From contig NZ_JARXIC010000004.1 in NCBI RefSeq assembly GCF_031127905.1, positions 1-64,000 on the forward strand: 64,000 nt of DNA. The letters are read 5' to 3'. The stretch comes from Thalassobacterium sedimentorum. GTDB lineage: Bacteria; Verrucomicrobiota; Verrucomicrobiia; Opitutales; Coraliomargaritaceae. The position numbers were made by a program, and so were the translations under genes. The first letter of the stretch is position 1; each line of letters begins with the position of its first letter. The notes under the pieces were generated by a model. It saw nothing but the letters and a program-made list of their open reading frames with translations. It did no database searches and was not told the DNA's origin. Positions 1 through 10,894 of this stretch are shown here, one piece after another.

Positions 1-69
1 AAGAGAAACCAAACTTTTATATGTAAAAACCAACTAACAGCTTCTACGTTCTTGACACAAACTAACATA

Positions 70-173
70 GCAGGGGCTTCACTTGTGAAGACCGCCGATC
101 CTAATCCAAAGCGCATCAACCTAATACAATCCAAAAACAGCAACACCACGGGCGTGACAAGTCGCGCCCCTAC
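70..173. repeat. palindromic repeat, family A copy 1
   Basis: The left arm (from GCAGGGGCTTCACTTGTGAA) and the right arm (ending GACAAGTCGCGCCCCTAC) are imperfect inverted repeats around an unrelated A-rich core. The same pair of arms, in the opposite orientation, occurs at 2706-2828. The 25 bases at the right end (149-173) are identical to the reverse complement of the left end of the other copy. The form resembles REP/MITE-type extragenic palindromes that begin GTAGGGGC. No transposase is present in the window. Confidence 0.75.
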
Positions 174-193
174 AAAAAGCAAACCAATCATCA

Positions 194-227
194 CCCATCA
201 TTCATCACTCATCCCCCATCATTCATC
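194..227. repeat. 13-base direct repeat pair before the ferredoxin gene
   Basis: CCCATCATTCATC occurs at 194-206 and again at 215-227, a period of 21 bases, ending 5 bases before the ATG at 233. The period equals two helical turns, so a regulator or an mRNA element is possible, but the sequence is also low in complexity. No sigma-54 type -24/-12 element was seen between 1 and 232. Confidence 0.5.
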
Positions 228-232
228 CAACC

Positions 233-541
233 ATGAACAAACCCGAACACCACCTATTCATCTGCGGAAGCGCCCGCGCCACTGGCGAACTCAAGGGCGT
301 CTGCTGCAACAAAGAATCCGTCGCCCTGCTCTCTTACACTCAGGGCGAAATCCAAGACCGCATGCTCGACGGCGTTGAGGTCTCTATGACCGGTTGCCTC
401 AACATGTGCACCCGCGGCCCGGTCGTGATCGACTACCCGGGCGGCCACTTTTACGAGCACGCGACCGAAGAGTTGATCGACGAAATACTCGACTCGATTG
501 AAGACGGCGAACTCTGCGAAACCAATCTCATCGCTGACTAG
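233..541 (+). CDS. thioredoxin-like [2Fe-2S] ferredoxin
   Basis: This 102-residue protein is a small electron carrier of the thioredoxin-fold [2Fe-2S] ferredoxin family (the Shethna-protein/NuoE-like fold). Four cysteines at 11, 24, 55 and 59 match the spacing expected for the cluster ligands, and the segment GCLNMCTRGPVVIDYP is typical of the family. An extra cysteine lies at 25. Members are often encoded inside nitrogen-fixation clusters, which fits the nifV gene starting 31 bases downstream. It probably acts in the cytoplasm as a donor to nitrogenase or in cluster delivery; which of these cannot be read from the sequence. The ATG at 233 gives the full N-terminal beta strand before Cys11, so this start is preferred. 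Confidence 0.85.
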   Translation: MNKPEHHLFICGSARATGELKGVCCNKESVALLSYTQGEIQDRMLDGVEVSMTGCLNMCTRGPVVIDYPGGHFYEHATEELIDEILDSIEDGELCETNLIAD

Positions 542-572
542 AACCATTGAATCAGGCCACGACCTGCATAAG

Positions 573-1709
573 ATGCCACCGAAAGCTCCCTATTTAATCG
601 ACACGACACTACGCGACGGCGAACAAGCCGCTGGCGTCGTTTTCGCGCTCTCTGAAAAGCTCCAGATCGCGCGCGAGTTGGATGCGCTCGGCTTACCCGA
701 ATTGGAAGTCGGAATTCCTGCGATGGGGGCCAGTGAACGCGCACATATCCGCATGATTGCCGCCAGCGGCCTACAATGCAAAATACTGACTTGGGGACGC
801 GCCACGGTCGAAGACTTACGCGCCGCCATGGGCTCCGGTGCCGACGGCTTTCATTTCTCACTGCCCGCCAGCGAACTGCATCAGCGCATTTGGAAAAAAG
901 ATGCCGCATGGGTATTCAAAACAATGGAGTCGATCAGCCGCATCGCAGCGGATCATTTCGAGTATTTCACCATAGGTGCGCAAGACGCCTCACGCGCCGA
1001 CAATGATTTCTTAAAATTATTCATGCACGCGGCCCAAAGCCTTGGCGCAAAACGTATTCGCTACGCGGATACGACAGGACGCCTCAACCCTTTGCAAACA
1101 CAGCAAGTCATTCAAAACCTGCGATCGCACGCAGATATCGAAATCGAGTTCCACGGTCACAATGACCTTGGCATGGCCACCGCCAACAGCGTCACCGCCC
1201 TGCTGGCAGGCGCCGACTGCGCCAGCGTCACCGTCAACGGGCTCGGCGAACGCGCGGGCAATGCACCGCTGGAAGAGGTCGCCACCGCACTATTATGTTC
1301 CTCACGAATTGACCTTGGGCTCGATATCAGCCGCCTGGCATCGCTCAGCGACTTAGTCGCCCACGCCTCCGACCGCCGACTCAAATGGGACAAACCGGTC
1401 ACAGGTAAAGGCAGCTTCACCCACGAGTCCGGCATCCATTGCAGTGGCCAGATGCAAGACAAGTCCAGCTATGAAGTTCTCAAGCCCGAAGCCGTTGGGC
1501 ACACACGCCCCCCACATGTCATCGGCCGCCACTCCAGTTGCCGCGCATTGATCGAAGCAGCAGCTCAACTGGGCTGGCAGCTTGAGCAATGCCAAGCGGA
1601 ACAATTACTGCCCCAAGTGCGTGAAACCGCCACCCAACTCGGCCGCGCACTCGAACAAAACGAACTCAGGCAAATTTTCCACACACTCAACATAAAGAAA
1701 GCATCCTAA
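573..1709 (+). CDS. nifV: homocitrate synthase NifV
   Basis: It condenses acetyl-CoA with 2-oxoglutarate to homocitrate, the organic ligand of the nitrogenase FeMo-cofactor. The 378-residue length is normal for NifV. The DTTLRDGEQAAGV segment near residue 10 is the metal and substrate-binding signature of the HMGL-like TIM barrel, PELEVGIPAMG follows, and HGHNDLGMATANS contains the metal-binding histidines. These NifV-like segments favour homocitrate synthase over isopropylmalate synthase, and there is no C-terminal LeuA regulatory domain. The frame is open back to 498, but that would overlap the ferredoxin gene; the ATG at 573 places the catalytic motif at the usual distance. No clear ribosome-binding site is visible. 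Flavodoxin, nifJ and draTG nearby support the role. Confidence 0.93.
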   Translation: MPPKAPYLIDTTLRDGEQAAGVVFALSEKLQIARELDALGLPELEVGIPAMGASERAHIRMIAASGLQCKILTWGRATVEDLRAAMGSGADGFHFSLPASELHQRIWKKDAAWVFKTMESISRIAADHFEYFTIGAQDASRADNDFLKLFMHAAQSLGAKRIRYADTTGRLNPLQTQQVIQNLRSHADIEIEFHGHNDLGMATANSVTALLAGADCASVTVNGLGERAGNAPLEEVATALLCSSRIDLGLDISRLASLSDLVAHASDRRLKWDKPVTGKGSFTHESGIHCSGQMQDKSSYEVLKPEAVGHTRPPHVIGRHSSCRALIEAAAQLGWQLEQCQAEQLLPQVRETATQLGRALEQNELRQIFHTLNIKKAS

Positions 1710-1713
1710 TATT

Positions 1714-2226
1714 ATGGCATTCTGGCTCTACGCAAAAAACGGCTCTACTTTCGAGCGGATTCAATCCATCAAATTAACCGGTAAGGCTGGCATCCTGGCG
1801 CGCTTTTTACAATCGCACGCAAGCGATGACACTCCCTTCACCTGGGAGTTGACACCAGCCGCACTGGTCGAACTAGTCGACCCTTCACTGGACAGCGCCA
1901 GTCATGAGATCGTCATCGACATGCTGCCCGAGGGTTTAACCGAGGTCAGCCTCTATCGAATGACCTCTCTGCGCGGGAGTTCGGAGTATGATGAATCCGA
2001 TCTCGTGATGGCCTTCAAGCTACTCCAGCAGGGCCCGATCGCGGCCTCAGCCAACGAGTTCAAGAAGCGCTTTGTCTGCAACACCCCGCCCAACGGCCGC
2101 CAAATGGTCGAAGCCTTCCATCTCACCGGCGGCGTAGCCACCGGCAGCTACTACTGGAGCAAACCCAAGATGGATATCGGTGCCGCGATTTGTCCGGCCA
2201 CAGCTAAAACATCTAAAATCAACTAG
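1714..2226 (+). CDS. unrecognised protein in the nif cluster
   Basis: I do not recognise this 170-residue protein. It starts 4 bases after nifV and ends 10 bases before the flavodoxin gene, so it is almost certainly co-transcribed with them. It has no signal peptide or membrane segment and looks cytoplasmic. Visible traits are an N-terminal FWLYAKNGSTFERI strand pair, a hydrophobic and acidic middle part, a segment EFKKRFVCNTPPNGRQM near residues 115-131, and two cysteines (122 and 160). There is no cluster-binding or nucleotide-binding motif. Its place between nifV and fld suggests a part in nitrogen fixation or electron supply, which is inference from context only. Confidence 0.8.
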   Translation: MAFWLYAKNGSTFERIQSIKLTGKAGILARFLQSHASDDTPFTWELTPAALVELVDPSLDSASHEIVIDMLPEGLTEVSLYRMTSLRGSSEYDESDLVMAFKLLQQGPIAASANEFKKRFVCNTPPNGRQMVEAFHLTGGVATGSYYWSKPKMDIGAAICPATAKTSKIN

Positions 2227-2236
2227 AAAGCAGAAC

Positions 2237-2695
2237 ATGAAACTCACGGTATTCTACGGAACTGAAACAGGCAACGCCAAGGGATTGGCTCAAAAGGTCG
2301 CCAAAAAAGGCGAAAAGAACGGGGTCGAAGTCGACATTGTCGACCTGGCCAGCAGCGAGGTCTCTGTCCTCGAAAGTATCGATCATCCCTTTGTCGTCAT
2401 CATCTCCACCTGGGACGACGGCGCGCCCCCACCGAAATGTGTGCCCTTCTGCAAAGCTTTGGCGGAAACCGATCTCTCACTGACGGGAAAGCAATACACC
2501 GTGCTCGCTCTCGGTGATACAGAATATCCGCTCTTCTGTGAGTGTGGCAAACAAGTCGACGCTCGCCTCTCAGCCCTTGGCGCTGAAGCAGTCATGCCAC
2601 GCACCGACCTCGGTGCCGACTTCATGGTCAGCTACATCGGCTGGTCTAAGAACTTTTGGAAGACCATGGCCAGCGTCTACGGCGTCAAAAAGTAA
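2237..2695 (+). CDS. flavodoxin
   Basis: This 152-residue FMN protein shuttles single electrons. GTETGNAKGLA near residues 8-18 is the phosphate-binding loop, STWDDGAPP is the first flavin-stacking loop, and ALGDTEYPLFCECGKQVDARL is the second. The loops are closer to the MioC/CysJ-type flavodoxin domain than to classical NifF, so the label nifF is not given. It sits just before nifJ, whose product reduces flavodoxin or ferredoxin with pyruvate, so the pair probably forms the electron path to nitrogenase. The frame extends upstream to 2180, but the start at 2237 places the first beta strand (MKLTVFYGTETG) correctly and lies 10 bases after the previous stop codon. Confidence 0.88.
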   Translation: MKLTVFYGTETGNAKGLAQKVAKKGEKNGVEVDIVDLASSEVSVLESIDHPFVVIISTWDDGAPPPKCVPFCKALAETDLSLTGKQYTVLALGDTEYPLFCECGKQVDARLSALGAEAVMPRTDLGADFMVSYIGWSKNFWKTMASVYGVKK

Positions 2696-2705
2696 AAACT
2701 AAAAC

Positions 2706-2828
2706 GTAGGGGCGCGACTTGTCACGCCCGCGTATGCAAAGCCATCCGAGCCTAAGCCACCGAGCCGCCAACTCGGCCGAACCGAAAAGCCAACAACCAC
2801 TGCGGGCGTTCACAAGTGAAGCCCCTAC
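2706..2828. repeat. palindromic repeat, family A copy 2
   Basis: It begins GTAGGGGCGCGACTTGTCAC and ends GTTCACAAGTGAAGCCCCTAC, with imperfectly complementary ends about 25 bases long and a GC-rich core. It is inverted relative to the copy at 70-173. It fills most of the gap between the flavodoxin and nifJ genes and leaves only 6 bases before the nifJ ATG, so it may form an mRNA hairpin that limits read-through into nifJ or stabilises upstream mRNA. Confidence 0.75.
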
Positions 2829-2834
2829 ATCTTT

Positions 2835-6393
<3,559 letters not shown>

Positions 6394-6416
<23 letters not shown>

Positions 6417-7215
6417 GCCGCCCAGAATACGTCATCGAATGAACCTCTGCAATCTTCCGGCATGGGCCGTGGCATCTGTCAGCTTTAACCAAGCACCGAC
6501 GCCACTGCACATCGCCGGAGTGCGCGAGTCCAACCGCCGACTATTTGAAAAGCTCGACAGCATCCATGCCCCCAGTGAGCGCGCCAAGGTTTTCCACGAC
6601 TACTTGTGTGTGAAATTTGCCCTGCACCACTGGAAGGCCTTCACGGGCGATAGCCGCAGCAGCTTACGCAACAGCTACCTGCGATTTCTCAATGGTTGGG
6701 GCATGGATAGTAACGGCATCGAAGGTGCAGTATTGAAAAGTTGGATACAGAGCCGTTTCGGAGTCTCTCCCACCTATCATCGTGGCATCCTAAAGGACGA
6801 AGCATCGGGCGAAGAGGACAACCGCTACGCCTACGATCGTATGCGTGGTCGAGCTCGCACCAATGCCATCGATTCGCAACTCGACCTGCTCTACGAGTAT
6901 TGCCAATACGAACAAGCCCGACGGGCCCCCGAGACCACAACGCTTACCCTGTTTCGAGGCACCAACGATCCAGAAGAGCACTTTGTCCGTCGCATCCAAA
7001 ACAAACGCCACGCCATCGTGCGCCTCAATAACCTCGTCTCTTTTACCGCAGACAGGGAACGCGCATGGGAATTCGGGTCCACCGTCTGGAAGACCACCGT
7101 CGCCATCGCCAAGGTCGTCTTTTTTAGCAGCTTGCTCGGAGGCAGTGTCCTTTGCGGCGAAGCCGAATACCTGGTCATCGGCGGCGACTACGAAGTCGAG
7201 GAACTACTCTATTGA
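6394..7215 (+). CDS. draT: NAD+-dinitrogenase-reductase ADP-ribosyltransferase
   Basis: DraT moves ADP-ribose from NAD+ to a specific arginine of nitrogenase reductase NifH and so switches nitrogenase off when ammonium or darkness/energy signals arrive. The 273-residue length is normal for the family. PLHIAGVRESNRRLFEKLD near residue 37, HHWKAFTGDSRSSLRNSYLRFLNGWGMDSNGIEGAVLKSW, and TLFRGTND are family-typical segments. It overlaps the 3' end of nifJ by 23 bases. The ATG at 6394 is chosen because GGAGG lies 9 bases upstream; an ATG at 6439 (MNLCNLP) is the alternative and would remove 15 residues. Its partner hydrolase follows directly with a 4-base overlap. Confidence 0.93.
7198..7202 (+). 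promoter_or_regulatory. Shine-Dalgarno site of draG
   Basis: GAGGA ends 9 bases before the TTG at 7212, inside the last codons of draT. It supports a TTG start that overlaps the draT stop codon as TTGA. Confidence 0.5.
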
Positions 7216-8228
7216 ATAACGAACATTCAACATCCAAGGCTCCACAGCAAAACCTCGCAGCGCCCCGCGATCCGGTGCGCGATGGCATGCTGGGCCTACT
7301 GGTGGGCGATGCCTGTGGCGTCCCTTACGAATTTCGCGATCCACGCGATTTGCCGCTCTTCGAACAATTGGAGATGCAGCCCCCCAAACGATTCGCGCGC
7401 AGCTATGCCCATGTCAAACTAGGCACCTGGTCCGACGACGGCGCACAGGCACTCTGTCTGTATGCCTCGATGCGTGAATGCGGCATGTATCACGCTCAGG
7501 ACTACGCTGCTCGGCTCATCAAATGGCACGACCGCGGCTATATGGCCGTCGACCACTACGTCTTCGACATCGGCAATCAAACCAGCACCGCCATCGGCCG
7601 GCTCAAGCAAGGCACCCCCACCCGCTACTCGGGACTCAGCGGTGAACGCAACAACGGCAACGGCGCACTCATGCGTTGCCTCCCACTCGCCCTCCTGCAT
7701 CAGGGCAATGACGTCGCCCTGGTCTACGAAGCCCACGCGCAGGCGCGCCTAACCCACGCTCACATACGCTCACAAGTCTGTTGCGCACTCTATTGCCTAT
7801 GGGCACGCCGCGAAATGCAGCAACACACATCCCCCTGGGAAAGCGCCATCGCCACACTGCGCGCCATCTACCGCCGCGATCCTCCAGCACTCCACGAACT
7901 CGACACACACATCCGGCCCGAGCGCCGCGCAGACGGCAAAGGCACCGGCTACGTGCTCGACAGTTTGCATAGCGCCCGCTGGGCCTGTCTGGGGCCGAAC
8001 TACGAAACCATCATTAAGCGCGCCATCTCCCTTGGCAACGACACCGACACCACCGCATGCATCGCGGGCGGCATCGCCGGCCTCCGCCACGGGGCGCAAG
8101 GCATCCCCGCCCGTTGGCTCGAACTCCTGCGCGGTAAAGAAGAACTTAAGCGATTGGGCATCTGGCATGACTCATCTCATGCCCCCAATGGCCTGCACCA
8201 ACATCAACCAAGCACCACTCATGTCTGA
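7212..8228 (+). CDS. draG: ADP-ribosyl-[dinitrogen reductase] hydrolase
   Basis: DraG removes the ADP-ribose that DraT places on NifH and so restores nitrogenase activity. The 338-residue protein shows the di-metal site of the ADP-ribosylglycohydrolase family: GTWSDDGAQALC with Asp75 and Asp76, and GNDTDTTACIAGG with Asp277 and Asp279. DGMLGLLVGDACGVPYEF near the N-terminus and NGALMR are further family segments. It is about 40 residues longer than typical DraG, mainly at both ends. The start is taken as TTG at 7212, which shares four bases with the draT stop (TTGA) and has GAGGA 9 bases before it. The next in-frame ATG lies beyond residue 20 and would cut into the first helix. The end overlaps the nif11 gene by 8 bases. 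Confidence 0.92.
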   Translation: MNNEHSTSKAPQQNLAAPRDPVRDGMLGLLVGDACGVPYEFRDPRDLPLFEQLEMQPPKRFARSYAHVKLGTWSDDGAQALCLYASMRECGMYHAQDYAARLIKWHDRGYMAVDHYVFDIGNQTSTAIGRLKQGTPTRYSGLSGERNNGNGALMRCLPLALLHQGNDVALVYEAHAQARLTHAHIRSQVCCALYCLWARREMQQHTSPWESAIATLRAIYRRDPPALHELDTHIRPERRADGKGTGYVLDSLHSARWACLGPNYETIIKRAISLGNDTDTTACIAGGIAGLRHGAQGIPARWLELLRGKEELKRLGIWHDSSHAPNGLHQHQPSTTHV

Positions 8229-8442
8229 AGCTAATGTAGAAAAACTCCTCCTCGCCGGAGGCTCCGATAAAAACCTGCGCGCTCGCTACAACGTCATCGA
8301 AACGAAGGAAAAGTTCGTCGAGACAGCCTGCGCCGAGGGCTACGAATTCACCCTCGAAGAGCTCGAAGCGGTCCTCAAAGAAGAGGAACTGTCCTTCGAA
8401 TCATCCGGCAACCCACGCTCCCGCGCAATTTGGCTGCGCTAG
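8221..8442 (+). CDS. Nif11-family small protein
   Basis: This 73-residue protein has the Nif11 domain: an N-terminal helix, LRARYNVIETKEKFVETACAEGYEFT and then LEELEAVLKEEE. Nif11 proteins of unknown function are found beside nitrogen-fixation genes in cyanobacteria and Azotobacter. A related domain serves as the leader of some peptide natural products, but there is no C-terminal double-glycine cleavage site or core peptide here, and no modification enzyme nearby. The ATG overlaps the end of draG by 8 bases, which indicates translational coupling and points to a link with nitrogenase control. The C-terminus SSGNPRSRAIWLR is basic. It is the last gene of the nif run; an inverted repeat follows. 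Confidence 0.8.
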   Translation: MSEANVEKLLLAGGSDKNLRARYNVIETKEKFVETACAEGYEFTLEELEAVLKEEELSFESSGNPRSRAIWLR

Positions 8443-8452
8443 CGAGCCTTTC

Positions 8453-8513
8453 GTAGTAACGAGCTTCCAGCCTGTTGTTCTCCCAAACCGACAAGCTGGA
8501 AGCTTGTCACTAC
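8453..8513. repeat. palindromic repeat, family B, between convergent genes
   Basis: GTAGTAACGAGCTTCCAGCCTGT and its near-complement ending AGCTGGAAGCTTGTCACTAC form a hairpin with arms of about 23 bases and a short loop (about 15 bases). It lies between the convergent nif11 and glycosyltransferase genes, so it may act as a transcription end for both. It is a REP-like extragenic palindrome unrelated in sequence to the family A repeat. Confidence 0.75.
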
Positions 8514-8526
8514 GCGACGCTCCGCA

Positions 8527-10887
8527 TCATGCACTAAGCTCTGCCATGGGGCTGTGATCGGTTTCCACAGGACGGGCAAAAGCGCTGAGGGCATTCTCCT
8601 GAGCTTTCATTTCGGCCAATGAGAGCAAGAAGGCCAACGTGGATTCTGCACCTTGATTGTAATTGAGTCGGTCGACATGCAGACCGTCACGGCAACCACC
8701 GGTAGAGGCATCATAGACGGGCACGCCGAGCTTATTAGTCCCGAGGAACCAGTCAAATGCCTGCCAGGCTTGATAAAGCCACTTGTCGTTCTTCGTGACC
8801 AAGAAGGCCTCAAGACAGGCAGAGATGGTAACATTGGCTTCAATCGGCTGCTGATCGAAAGTGGCCTTGGCTTGACCTTTAGGGTAGAAGCCTTCGCTAC
8901 CGATGGGCGCGAAATACCCGCGCTCGTCCACTTGTTGCTGCATCAACCAATCCAAGCTGCTCAGGCCGACTTGCAGCATCTCCTCGTCGTGGAGCCCACG
9001 CCCGGACACGATCAGAGCATGCGGCAGACGTGCGTTGCAGTAGGAAAGTATCGGCTCAAACCACGGCCAATCATCGCTGGCTTGCTCGCGATAAAGTTCG
9101 AGTAAGCGCTGCGCCAACTCGGAGCGGGCATCTGAAATCGCGCGCACTCCAGATAAGCGGCGCTGATACTCGTGCAGTCCGATCAAGGCAAAGGCCCAGG
9201 CGCGGGGCGAGCCCATGCTGAGCACCGCAGGCAACGCGCTTTCAAATAAACGGGCGGCCCAATTTTGCAGGTTGATATCGTGCGAACGTCCAACGCAGGC
9301 ACCTAAAGCCCAAAGTGAGCGGGCGTGTGAGTCGTCGGAACCCGCCTCTTCGAGCCACCTGCGATCGAAGCTCATAAAGTTGCGAAAGCGCCCGTTCTCC
9401 ACATTGAAGGCATGCTGCAGAAAGGCCGCGTATGTCTGAGCTAAGTGTCGATAGCTTTCATTCCATGCGTCGCCGGCATGTATATTGTCGAGCATGGAAG
9501 TTAAGACCAACGCGCGCGCATTATCATCAACACAGTACCCCTCATCGAAATTGGGAAAGGAAAAAACTGCATGCTGAAACAGTCCGGTCGAATCAGTCAT
9601 ATTGTGCAGATGCCGGAGATTCAACTTCGGTAATTCAAAATTCTTCCACCACTCTTCAGTCGGACCACGACGCAGGCTGGCGTGCTTGCGCTGCACTTGT
9701 TCTGGCGTCACCCCCGCATCGATTCGTGCTTGTCGAAAAACATCTGCATAGGACTGCGCAACGCGGCTCCACACCATACGGCGCCCATCCAGATATGCAT
9801 GCTTACGCATGGCGGCCAATTTACCTTCGTCGCTGAATAAACCATTTACCGCGGTGGCAATAGCCTTGGCATCTCTGAATGGAACTAGACAACCGCGACC
9901 ATCGGCCAGTAGCTCTTCGGCGTGCCAATAAGGCGTAGAGACCACAGCCTTACCGCTGCCGTAGGTATATGCCAGAGTGCCAGAGGTGATCTGCATCTGA
10001 TTCAAATAAGGCGTCAGATACACATCGCAGGCACCGATAAACTCTTTGAGCTCTTCGATTTCTACGAAGCGGTTGAAAAACAAAACGTTCTTCTCGACTC
10101 CCAGATCACGGGTCAACTGTTGTAGGCGGTGCCGATAACTCTCTCCTTCCTGTCGGACCAGATTGGGGTGTGTCGCACCGAGGATAATATACACGGCATC
10201 CGGATGTTCCGCGATAATATCAGGCATGGCTTCGATGGCATATTCCAAACCTTTGCCAGGTGAAAGTAGACCGAAGGTGAGTAAGACCTTTTTCCCTTCC
10301 ACCCCGAACTGATCTTTAAAGAAGGTCGGATCCACAAACGGCATATCCGGAATGCCGTGCGGGATCAGCGAGATTTTATCTTCAGACACATCATAGGTAT
10401 CACGTAAGATACTGACGCCCTGTTCACTCATAGTCACCACACGCTGGGACAAACGCACCAGCTCTTCAAAAACGCGGCGCTGATTGGGATTGGGCTCCGT
10501 CAGAATGGTGTGAAAAGTCGTGACCACAGGCAAACCGGCCTCACGTAGGAAGGTTAGCAAATGTCCCCCTTCGACACCGCCGTATACGCCGAACTCATGC
10601 TGCACACAAATGGTCTCCACATTGTGGAAACGCAAAAACTGAGCGGCGCGACGATAATCATCCAAGTTCTGCTCGTTGACCTCAAACTTCACTTCCGGCG
10701 GATACAAGTAATCCTCCTTCGGGTCCGTGACGGCGACGACCAGGCATTCAGTATCCGGTAGATGTGCCGCTACGGATTGTCGCAAGTCGTGAGTAAAGGT
10801 GGCAATTCCGCACTTGCGTGGCAGGTAATCCCCAACGAATGCTACTTTGTTTAATTCTGTAATCGGTTTCATCATAATACAAATCAT
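8527..10887 (-). CDS. GT4 glycosyltransferase with C-terminal helical domain
   Basis: A 786-residue two-domain protein. Residues about 12-395 form a GT-B fold family 4 glycosyltransferase: VAFVGDYLPRKCGIATFT at the N-terminus, HEFGVYGG, LTFGLLSPGKGLEYAIEAM as the donor-domain start, and GACDVYLTPYLNQMQITSGTLAYTYGSGKAVVSTPYWHAEELL with the donor-binding glutamate region. Residues about 430-760 form an all-helical domain rich in Trp and Asp (FDEGYCVDDNARAL, SDDSHARSLWALG, FDQQPIEANVTISACLEAF), resembling the alpha/alpha barrels of glycosidases. There is no signal peptide. It lies 7 bases after a GH130 gene with which it is surely co-transcribed; GAGG lies 6 bases before the chosen ATG. GT4/GH130 gene pairs are known for mannoside metabolism, so a mannose-type donor is possible but not shown. 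Confidence 0.85.
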   Translation of the reverse strand: MICIMMKPITELNKVAFVGDYLPRKCGIATFTHDLRQSVAAHLPDTECLVVAVTDPKEDYLYPPEVKFEVNEQNLDDYRRAAQFLRFHNVETICVQHEFGVYGGVEGGHLLTFLREAGLPVVTTFHTILTEPNPNQRRVFEELVRLSQRVVTMSEQGVSILRDTYDVSEDKISLIPHGIPDMPFVDPTFFKDQFGVEGKKVLLTFGLLSPGKGLEYAIEAMPDIIAEHPDAVYIILGATHPNLVRQEGESYRHRLQQLTRDLGVEKNVLFFNRFVEIEELKEFIGACDVYLTPYLNQMQITSGTLAYTYGSGKAVVSTPYWHAEELLADGRGCLVPFRDAKAIATAVNGLFSDEGKLAAMRKHAYLDGRRMVWSRVAQSYADVFRQARIDAGVTPEQVQRKHASLRRGPTEEWWKNFELPKLNLRHLHNMTDSTGLFQHAVFSFPNFDEGYCVDDNARALVLTSMLDNIHAGDAWNESYRHLAQTYAAFLQHAFNVENGRFRNFMSFDRRWLEEAGSDDSHARSLWALGACVGRSHDINLQNWAARLFESALPAVLSMGSPRAWAFALIGLHEYQRRLSGVRAISDARSELAQRLLELYREQASDDWPWFEPILSYCNARLPHALIVSGRGLHDEEMLQVGLSSLDWLMQQQVDERGYFAPIGSEGFYPKGQAKATFDQQPIEANVTISACLEAFLVTKNDKWLYQAWQAFDWFLGTNKLGVPVYDASTGGCRDGLHVDRLNYNQGAESTLAFLLSLAEMKAQENALSAFARPVETDHSPMAELSA

Positions 10888-10894
10888 TCAAGCC

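Noticed and set aside
1-232. Sigma-54 (NifA-dependent) promoter before the nif genes
   Set aside because: No TGGCAC-N5-TTGC-like element was found in this part. A TTGACA at 52-57 has no matching -10 box at the proper distance. The operon promoter may lie before the window.
498-572. Upstream start of nifV at 498
   Set aside because: It would overlap the ferredoxin gene by 44 bases and add residues absent from NifV proteins; the ATG at 573 fits.
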